The notes beneath the pieces are model-generated. The model made no database searches, was not told where the DNA came from, and worked only from the letters and a program-made list of their open reading frames with translations. Below, one piece after another: positions 1-4,706 of a stretch of DNA of 7,501 nucleotides. Position 1 is the stretch's first letter. Each line of letters begins with the position of its first letter. The stretch covers positions 1-7,501 of the forward strand of contig JAUHWE010000208.1 of the NCBI GenBank assembly GCA_030424825.1, read 5' to 3'. The translations under genes and the position numbers were made by a program. Origin of the DNA: Verrucomicrobiia bacterium. Its GTDB lineage: Bacteria; Verrucomicrobiota; Verrucomicrobiia; Opitutales; Opitutaceae.

Positions 1-509
1 AGAATCTCATGGCGGACGGAAAAGAAGGCGGTTTTACCAAGATCATGCCCGAAGGGACACCTGCGACGATCTTTGATGCGGCTCAAGTTTATAAGGAACG
101 TGGGACTCCGCTGATCGTTTTTACAGGAATTGAGTACGGCACCGGAAGTTCTCGAGATTGGGCCGCCAAGGGAACCAGTCTGCTCGGAGTAAAGGCAGTG
201 GTCGCCCGGAGTTATGAGCGGATCCATCGTTCTAACTTGATTGGAATGGGAGTGCTTCCGCTTGAATTCATGGATGGAATGAGTGCTCAATCCTTGAATC
301 TAGACGGCTCGGAAATTGTTTCCTTACCCGGACTGGGAGACGACCTAAAGCCGCAGCAGACATTGACGGCGGTAATCGAGCGAGCCAGTGGCGAGAAAGA
401 GGAGATTGAGCTCAAAGTTCGCGTCGATACGGCGATTGAGGTGGAGTACATCCGCAATGGCGGAATTCTTCCTTACGTGCTCCGAGACATTATAAAGGCA
501 TCCAGTTAA
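1..509 (+). CDS. acnA: Aconitate hydratase, AcnA/IRP type, C-terminal swivel domain (partial, 5' end outside window)
   Basis: This is the 3' end of an aconitase gene. The enzyme interconverts citrate and isocitrate in the TCA cycle in the cytoplasm, using a [4Fe-4S] cluster. The reading frame is open from the first complete codon (positions 3-5, Asn) to TAA at 507-509, so the gene starts left of the window; the ATG at 9 is an internal methionine. About 168 residues are visible, all in the C-terminal swivel domain (domain 4). The family signature YGTGSSRDWAAKG lies at about 135-173, and its GSSR stretch supplies substrate-binding Ser and Arg residues. It is followed by ERIHRSNLIGMGVLPLEF, which marks the AcnA/IRP1 subgroup rather than AcnB. 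The [4Fe-4S] cysteines lie in earlier domains and cannot be checked. A STAS-domain gene follows after 46 bp on the same strand. The family assignment is very secure; the exact symbol rests on subgroup similarity. Confidence 0.95.
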   Translation, partial: NLMADGKEGGFTKIMPEGTPATIFDAAQVYKERGTPLIVFTGIEYGTGSSRDWAAKGTSLLGVKAVVARSYERIHRSNLIGMGVLPLEFMDGMSAQSLNLDGSEIVSLPGLGDDLKPQQTLTAVIERASGEKEEIELKVRVDTAIEVEYIRNGGILPYVLRDIIKASS

Positions 510-540
510 ACAAAAAGCTGGAGTTGGGGTCTTAATTAGC

Positions 541-544
541 GGAG
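541..544 (+). promoter_or_regulatory. Ribosome binding site of the STAS-domain gene
   Basis: GGAG lies 11 nt upstream of the ATG at 556. The spacing is slightly long but acceptable, and it supports this start codon. It is one of only two clear Shine-Dalgarno sequences in the window; the other precedes yicC. Confidence 0.5.
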
Positions 545-555
545 TGGAAATTTAG

Positions 556-1065
556 ATGTCAGAGGAGGAATCCGTATTTTTAGTCGATCCGCATTCGGAC
601 CCCGTTGCGGTGAAGATTGTGGGCAGGGCGTCGTTTCAGAACGTAATGCCCCTCAAGGACTTCCTGAAGGAATCGACGGAGGCGGGAGGTCGAAGCTACG
701 TTTTCGACTTCTCGTGCTGTACGGGGATGGACAGCACCGTTTTAGGTGTCCTCGCAGGTTGTGCCCTCGATTTGCGGAAGCTTAAGCCGAAAGGATCGCT
801 GGTGCTTTCTCGTCTCAGTGAACGTAACACGGCACTTGTTCGTGGTCTGGGGTTGCATCGCATAGCGACCTTGGATCTGGGGGATCAGGCAGTCGATGCG
901 GATGACGCGACGGAGTCACTTTCCACCGTACAACTTGACGAGCTAGATAGCGCCCGGCTTTGTTTGGAGGCCCACGAGAATCTGGTCGAGACCGACGGTG
1001 ACAACCAGGCGAAATTCCAGGACGTGATTTCGTATTTGAAGAACCGGGTTTCTGAGGGGGACTGA
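556..1065 (+). CDS. STAS-domain protein, anti-sigma-factor-antagonist type
   Basis: A 169-residue soluble protein with no signal peptide or membrane segment. Residues about 8-112 fit a STAS domain: a beta strand (VAVKIVGRA), then the core YVFDFSCCTGMDSTVLGVLAG at about 48-68, and a later LVLSRLSERNTALVRGLGL segment. D59-S60 align with the Asp-Ser of SpoIIAA, where the Ser is phosphorylated by the partner anti-sigma kinase, so S60 is the predicted regulatory site. By family knowledge such proteins release sigma factors or other partners through a partner-switching cascade; no kinase, phosphatase or sigma factor gene is visible here. The tail (about 113-169) is acidic and then helical (LCLEAHENLVETDG, FQDVISYLKNR) and is longer than a minimal STAS protein of about 110 residues. 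It lies 46 bp after the aconitase gene and may be co-transcribed with it. The domain call is good; partner and target are unknown. Confidence 0.8.
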   Translation: MSEEESVFLVDPHSDPVAVKIVGRASFQNVMPLKDFLKESTEAGGRSYVFDFSCCTGMDSTVLGVLAGCALDLRKLKPKGSLVLSRLSERNTALVRGLGLHRIATLDLGDQAVDADDATESLSTVQLDELDSARLCLEAHENLVETDGDNQAKFQDVISYLKNRVSEGD

Positions 1066-1071
1066 AGCCCG
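1045..1071 (+). terminator. Possible weak terminator hairpin at the end of the STAS gene
   Basis: CGGGTTTC (1045-1052) can pair with GAAGCCCG (1064-1071), giving 8 bp with one G-U pair and an 11-nt loop that overlaps the stop codon (1063-1065). The downstream stretch is T-rich (TTCGTTCGATTTTC) but is not a clean T run. This could end the upstream transcript or attenuate read-through into trpB. The large loop and interrupted T-tract keep confidence low. Confidence 0.3.
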
Positions 1072-1075
1072 TTCG

Positions 1076-1092
1076 TTCGATTTTCTATCGAA
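1076..1092 (+). other. Small inverted repeat in the STAS-trpB gap
   Basis: TTCGAT (1076-1081) and ATCGAA (1087-1092) form a perfect 6 bp stem around the 5-nt loop TTTCT. It lies just after the first hairpin and upstream of the presumed trpB promoter. It could be a second transcript-end hairpin or an operator-like dyad. It is short enough to occur by chance. Confidence 0.25.
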
Positions 1093-1134
1093 TCAGGATC
1101 AGTAGAGGGCGACGGCTTTTCGATTGCTTCCCTG

Positions 1135-1140
1135 GATAAT
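1135..1140 (+). promoter_or_regulatory. Candidate -10 element for trpB
   Basis: GATAAT differs from the sigma-70 -10 consensus TATAAT at one position and ends 7 nt before the trpB ATG at 1148. No convincing TTGACA-like -35 element lies at 16-18 bp spacing (about 1111-1118 reads GACGGCTT). If the hexamer is used, transcription would begin at about 1147-1148, meaning a leaderless or nearly leaderless mRNA, which would fit the lack of a Shine-Dalgarno sequence there. Seen: the hexamer and its position. Inferred: promoter function. Confidence 0.3.
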
Positions 1141-1147
1141 GCTCTGA

Positions 1148-2386
1148 ATGATTCCGCCCCTAATGAGCGGTATCTCTACGGAAAGAATCGACAAGGAAGC
1201 CCTGCCAAATCGGCAGGGGCGTTTTGGGGAATTTGGCGGTTGCTATGTGCCAGAAACGCTGATGACAGCCCTGAAGGAGCTCGGCGAGGAGTACGAACGA
1301 GCCAAGAAAGACGAGGTATTCCAGAACGAGCTGGCTCACCAGTTGAAGGAGTTTGCGGGACGGCCAACCGGATTGTATTTTGCCGAAAGGCTCTCGGAAG
1401 AATTGGGCGGGGCGAAAATCTACTTTAAGAGAGAAGACCTTCTCCATACGGGAGCGCACAAGATCAACAACGCCATAGGCCAGGCCTTGCTTGCCAAGCG
1501 TATGGGCAAGCGCCGGGTTATCGCGGAAACTGGAGCCGGGCAGCATGGGGTGGCCACGGCGGCGGTCTGCGCGAAAATGGGTCTTGAATGTGTCGTGTAC
1601 ATGGGTGCGGTCGACATGGAGCGGCAGAAGCTCAATGTCTTCCGAATGGAACTTTGCGGGGCTGAGGTTCGAGGTGTGGAATCCGGACAGAAGACGCTTA
1701 AGGACGCGGTTAATGAAGCCATGCGCGATTGGGTGACCAATGTCCGAGACACTCATTACATCCTGGGTTCGGCTCTCGGGGCGCATCCTTATCCCATGAT
1801 GGTTCGCGACTTTCACCGTGTTATTGGTCTGGAAACGCGGCAGCAAATTCTAGAAAAAGAAGGAAGACTTCCGGATGAGATGATCGCTTGCGTCGGTGGG
1901 GGGTCCAATGCCATCGGACTCTTCTACGAGTTTCTGGACGAGCCTGACATTCGATTGGTCGGTGTAGAAGCGGGAGGCCGAGGTATCAAACTCGGCGAAC
2001 ACGCTGCTCGCTTCGAAGGGGGGCGTTTAGGAGTGTTGCAGGGTTGCAAGACTTACATCCTCCAAAACGCGGATGGCCAAATCGAGTTGACCCATTCGAT
2101 TTCTGCTGGACTAGACTATGCTGCCATTGGTCCGGAGCATGCGTACTATCGAGACATTGGTCGGATCGAGTATGCCTACGCAACGGACGATGAAGTGCTG
2201 GACGCGTTCCAGATGCTTTGTCGTACGGAAGGAATCATCCCGGCTCTGGAATCTACCCACGCTTTGGCGTACACCATAAAGAGGGCGCCGCAACTGTCTA
2301 AGGACAAGATCATCGTTATGAATCTAAGCGGTCGCGGCGACAAAGACGTGAACCAGGTCGCCAAATTTTTAGGACAGAGCATATGA
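1148..2386 (+). CDS. trpB: Tryptophan synthase beta chain
   Basis: A PLP enzyme that condenses indole with L-serine to make L-tryptophan, the last step of tryptophan synthesis; it normally works as an alpha2-beta2 complex with TrpA. At 412 residues it is full length. [16 protein letters not shown] (25-40) is the N-terminal family signature. K105 in HTGAHKINN is the Schiff-base lysine (Salmonella K87). E127 in AETGAGQHG matches the catalytic Glu109. GGGSNA (250-255) binds the PLP phosphate. S394 in LSGRGDKD matches Ser377, near the pyridine nitrogen. The sequence is of the conventional TrpB1 type. The start is uncertain: neither ATG 1148 nor the in-frame ATG 1163 has a Shine-Dalgarno sequence, and an upstream in-frame ATG at 1139 meets a stop immediately (TGA 1145-1147). 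The 3' end overlaps yicC by 4 nt. No trpA or other trp gene is visible, so its partner must be encoded elsewhere. Confidence 0.97.
   Translation: MIPPLMSGISTERIDKEALPNRQGRFGEFGGCYVPETLMTALKELGEEYERAKKDEVFQNELAHQLKEFAGRPTGLYFAERLSEELGGAKIYFKREDLLHTGAHKINNAIGQALLAKRMGKRRVIAETGAGQHGVATAAVCAKMGLECVVYMGAVDMERQKLNVFRMELCGAEVRGVESGQKTLKDAVNEAMRDWVTNVRDTHYILGSALGAHPYPMMVRDFHRVIGLETRQQILEKEGRLPDEMIACVGGGSNAIGLFYEFLDEPDIRLVGVEAGGRGIKLGEHAARFEGGRLGVLQGCKTYILQNADGQIELTHSISAGLDYAAIGPEHAYYRDIGRIEYAYATDDEVLDAFQMLCRTEGIIPALESTHALAYTIKRAPQLSKDKIIVMNLSGRGDKDVNQVAKFLGQSI
2371..2374 (+). promoter_or_regulatory. Ribosome binding site of yicC, inside the end of trpB
   Basis: AGGA lies 8 nt upstream of the yicC ATG at 2383 and within trpB coding sequence. 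Together with the ATGA stop/start overlap it fixes the yicC start and indicates coupled translation. Confidence 0.55.
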
Positions 2387-3255
2387 AGAGTATGACCGGA
2401 TTTGGAAGGTCGGAGCAGAGCGAAGACGGGGTCTCGGTATCGGTGCAGATTTCTTCGGTGAACCGAAAGAATCTCGATATCCTGTGTACGCTTCCGAAAG
2501 AGTTTCAGTATCTGGAACGGCAAGTTGTAGATAGGGCGAGACAGCAGCTCGGGAGAGGAAGGGTCCAGTTTTCGGTCGAAATAAAGGATGACCGGAATGA
2601 GGCGGCTGGACTTCCGAGTGATGCTCAAATCGACGCTGGGATCGATCGATTGAAGCGGATCACTGAGCGACATGGAGGCTCAAGCGAAATCAGTGCCCAA
2701 GTAGTCGTGGACCTGGCGAAACTGTTGGAGTCTGAAGCGAGCGTACTGCCGCCAAAGATTGTCGAAAAGCTTTTAATGAAATGCTCGGAAAGTGCGCTGG
2801 GTGAATTGGTGGCGATGCGTGAGCGCGAAGGAGTCGCGTTACATGAGGATTTAAACACTCGTTGTATTGAGATGAAAAATACGCTTAACGCCGTTGGTGA
2901 GCTCGCTCCCGAGATGGTTGCAAAGCATCGAGAGAATCTGTATAGCCGACTGGAGCAAGCGGGATTGGAAGTCGATATTGACGACGAGCGGGTGCTCAAA
3001 GAAATCGCAATTTATGCGGACCGGTGTGATGTTTCCGAAGAGATTACTCGCTTGGATAGCCACTTGAGCCAGTTTTCGGAACTATTGCAAAAAGATGAAC
3101 CCGTTGGACGGTCCATAGAATTCCTCATTCAGGAGATCGCGAGGGAAATCAATACGATCGGAAGCAAGTCTTGCTCCATCGATGTATCCAAATGCGCCTT
3201 GGCTCTTAAAAACGAACTCGAACGGATTCGGGAGCAAGTGGCCAACGTGGAGTAG
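2383..3255 (+). CDS. yicC: YicC/YloC-family endoribonuclease
   Basis: A cytoplasmic protein of 290 residues, the usual length for the family. Family members (E. coli YicC, B. subtilis YloC) are reported as endoribonucleases, and E. coli YicC has been linked to decay of small RNAs such as RyhB. Visible signatures: the N-terminal MKSMTGFGR (1-9); SVNRKNLDI (25-33), close to the family's 'VNhRyLdi' stretch; MREREG (145-150); [16 protein letters not shown] (213-228); and the C-terminal block [18 protein letters not shown] (246-263), ending with [15 protein letters not shown] (276-290). The start is set by AGGA 8 nt upstream and by the ATGA overlap with the trpB stop, which suggests a trpB-yicC operon. 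In many bacteria yicC sits beside gmk and rpoZ; here the 3' neighbour is a convergent lspA, so the setting differs. Nothing appears truncated or missing. The family call is very secure; the RNA substrates are unknown. Confidence 0.93.
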   Translation: MKSMTGFGRSEQSEDGVSVSVQISSVNRKNLDILCTLPKEFQYLERQVVDRARQQLGRGRVQFSVEIKDDRNEAAGLPSDAQIDAGIDRLKRITERHGGSSEISAQVVVDLAKLLESEASVLPPKIVEKLLMKCSESALGELVAMREREGVALHEDLNTRCIEMKNTLNAVGELAPEMVAKHRENLYSRLEQAGLEVDIDDERVLKEIAIYADRCDVSEEITRLDSHLSQFSELLQKDEPVGRSIEFLIQEIAREINTIGSKSCSIDVSKCALALKNELERIREQVANVE

Positions 3256-3299
3256 TGATCCGGCACTATTCGCTGTGACGCATTTGGGCGCTTGATCGG

Positions 3300-3329
3300 C
3301 GTTCAAAATACAACGTTGTATTCTGGACG
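3300..3329. terminator. Inverted repeat between convergent yicC and lspA, possible bidirectional terminator
   Basis: The 75 bp gap between two converging genes holds the perfect 16 bp palindrome AATACAACGTTGTATT (3307-3322). Pairing continues outward to 3300-3329: 13 of 15 base pairs match, and in RNA read from either strand one of the two exceptions becomes a G-U pair. The repeat ends 1 nt from the lspA stop (TGA, complement of 3331-3333). It could fold into a hairpin at the 3' end of both transcripts. No real T-tract follows on the plus strand; on the minus strand the arm contains TTTT. A protein-binding dyad is the alternative. Confidence 0.4.
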
Positions 3330-3330
3330 T

Positions 3331-3834
3331 TCAATTAGAGGCTTTCGGGGATTCGTTGGGCTGGAGAAATGAGAAGAGAATGTAGAGGCCGACACCAATG
3401 GTTATGGCGGAGTCTGCGACATTGAAACTGGGCCAGTACCAGTCGTTAATGTGGAAATCCAGGAAATCAGTGACATGGCCGAGACGAAATCGGTCGATGA
3501 GATTTCCAATTATTCCGCCGGTAATCAGTCCGAAGGCCCATTGTGACTGAGGCAATTTTAATTGTAGTGAATTACGGAATACAAATAAAAAAACGAGGGC
3601 GAGTAGCCCAATGAACGCCAAGGCTTTAGGATAACCGCTGAAGAGACTCCATGCGGCACCGGTGTTGCCGACATGAACGAGATTGAAGAATCCCGGAATT
3701 ACTTCGATGCAATGAGGCGGGTAGAAACTGCCGTAGGGCAATGTCCGTTCAATCAGGATTTTCGAAATCTGGTCTAAAATGATGACCAGTAGCGCCAAGC
3801 TATGGAGCCGCTTGTACGCTGCGATACCTTGCAT
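3331..3834 (-). CDS. lspA: Lipoprotein signal peptidase (signal peptidase II)
   Basis: An inner-membrane aspartyl protease that cleaves the signal peptide of prolipoproteins after Lgt has added diacylglycerol to the lipobox cysteine. At 167 residues it is typical for the family. Four hydrophobic segments are visible at about 10-28, 72-88, 100-118 and 142-157. Conserved motifs: LDQISK (20-25, D21); GNTGAAWSLF (56-65); GNLIDRFRLGHVTDFLDF (110-127); and FNVADSAI (137-144). The catalytic pair is D123 and D141, corresponding to D124 and D143 of the P. aeruginosa enzyme. The start follows the stop of the upstream DksA-like gene by 14 bp. No Shine-Dalgarno sequence is visible, so translation may depend on coupling. 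The gene looks like the last of an ileS-dksA-like-lspA operon; ileS-lspA linkage is common in bacteria. Confidence 0.96.
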   Translation of the reverse strand: MQGIAAYKRLHSLALLVIILDQISKILIERTLPYGSFYPPHCIEVIPGFFNLVHVGNTGAAWSLFSGYPKALAFIGLLALVFLFVFRNSLQLKLPQSQWAFGLITGGIIGNLIDRFRLGHVTDFLDFHINDWYWPSFNVADSAITIGVGLYILFSFLQPNESPKASN

Positions 3835-3848
3835 CGAAAAGTTGGGGA

Positions 3849-4694
3849 CTAGTCAGAATCGCCGTCAGAGAAGGTCATCGCGTCTTCGGACGAAGCCTCA
3901 GCGAAGACGCCTCCTCGTTGTACGCTACGGGTTTTGTTTTTCTCGAGTTGCTTTTGCGTTTCGACGGAGTAGCGCGTGAAGGGGACGGCCATGAGGCGTT
4001 CGTCGTCTATGGGCTGATTCGTCATTTCACAAATCCCGTATTTTCCACTGAAAATGCGTTCGATTGCGGCCTCGATTTCGGTCAGAGCGTCTTGTTCGCT
4101 GGAAACCATGCTTAGGGCGAAATCGCGATCGAAAGTGTCCGTTCCCGCGTCCGCCATGTGTTGGCTGTATCCAGAAAGATCGCCCGCGTCGTCTTTGCTG
4201 GATCGCTTCAGCGTCTCTTCGGTGTGCATGCTAAGACCTGTTTTTACATGGTCTCTTAGCTCAATTAGCAAATCGTAGAACGGGCGATACTTTTTAGGCA
4301 CTTTTCGATTTTCTACGGGGGAGTTTGTTGAAGCCGTTGGATCGAATCCAAGAATGTCGGTTAGCGACGCGGCTCCGAGTACGCGAGCTTCTGCCTTTTG
4401 CTCCGCTTCTTCTACCTCCTTCTGGGCTTTTTCCTTAGCTGCTTTTTTCTTAGCAATCGCATCGTCATCGTTCTTGCGCGTCTTAGCGATGGAAAGCGCG
4501 TCCTCCAGTGAGAATCCGGCACTAGCGGCCGCCTTCTTTACAGACGCCGTTTTAGCGGGAGCTGCTTTTTTCGGTGTCGCCGCTTTTTGGGGTTCGGAGT
4601 CATTTTGGGCGGCTACCTTCTTAGCGACTTTTTTGGCTGCCTTTTTGGCAGTTTTCTTAACGGCTTTTTTAGCTACAGACTTTTTTGCGGGCAT
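3849..4694 (-). CDS. DksA/TraR-family protein with Lys/Ala-rich tail and degenerate zinc finger
   Basis: A 281-residue protein, far longer than E. coli DksA (151). Residues 1-57 are Lys/Ala-rich with KKxAKK repeats, resembling histone H1-like bacterial tails. Residues 79-103 are Lys/Glu/Ala-rich and probably helical. The DksA/TraR-like part runs from about 134 to 260: helices around the ADAGTDTFDRDFALSMV segment (181-197), then YGICEMTNQPIDDERLMAVPF (219-239) and the RYSVETQKQLE helix. The family's C-x2-C-x17-C-x2-C zinc spacing is kept exactly, but the ligands read C222, T225, S243, T246, so only one cysteine remains and zinc binding by this site is unlikely. Family members bind the RNA polymerase secondary channel and modulate initiation, often with ppGpp; a zinc-free DksA2 is known in P. 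aeruginosa. It lies 12 bp after ileS and 14 bp before lspA. No Shine-Dalgarno sequence precedes the ATG. Family membership is secure; a DksA-like function and DNA or RNA binding by the tail are inferred. Confidence 0.82.
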   Translation of the reverse strand: MPAKKSVAKKAVKKTAKKAAKKVAKKVAAQNDSEPQKAATPKKAAPAKTASVKKAAASAGFSLEDALSIAKTRKNDDDAIAKKKAAKEKAQKEVEEAEQKAEARVLGAASLTDILGFDPTASTNSPVENRKVPKKYRPFYDLLIELRDHVKTGLSMHTEETLKRSSKDDAGDLSGYSQHMADAGTDTFDRDFALSMVSSEQDALTEIEAAIERIFSGKYGICEMTNQPIDDERLMAVPFTRYSVETQKQLEKNKTRSVQRGGVFAEASSEDAMTFSDGDSD

Positions 4695-4706
4695 TATATG
4701 AGACAG

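Noticed and set aside
510..555. The acnA-STAS gap, inspected for a terminator or promoter
   Set aside because: No stable hairpin or convincing -35/-10 pair is visible; only the GGAG ribosome site at 541-544 stands out.
1160..1846. A 228-codon open frame on the minus strand opposite trpB
   Set aside because: The plus strand here encodes the conserved PLP-binding core of TrpB. The antisense translation resembles no family I know.
2176..2673. A 165-codon minus-strand frame across the trpB/yicC junction
   Set aside because: It spans two well-supported plus-strand genes and its protein has no recognisable features.
3251..3270. A small hairpin (AGTAGTG / CACTATT) over the yicC stop codon, considered as a yicC terminator
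   Set aside because: It has a 7 bp stem with one G-U pair and no T-tract after it. The repeat at 3300-3329 is a much better candidate.
4580..4690. The repetitive Lys/Ala-coding stretch, considered as a DNA repeat array
   Set aside because: The repetition follows codons for KKxAKK-type protein repeats with varied spacing; there are no uniform repeat units or spacers as in CRISPR or tandem-repeat loci.
4354..4701. A 115-codon plus-strand frame with a hydrophobic, Ala/Phe/Leu-rich product resembling a membrane protein
   Set aside because: It is the complement of the Lys/Ala-rich tail: Lys codons read as Phe/Leu and Ala codons as Ser/Gly/Ala-type residues. The apparent membrane character is an artefact.
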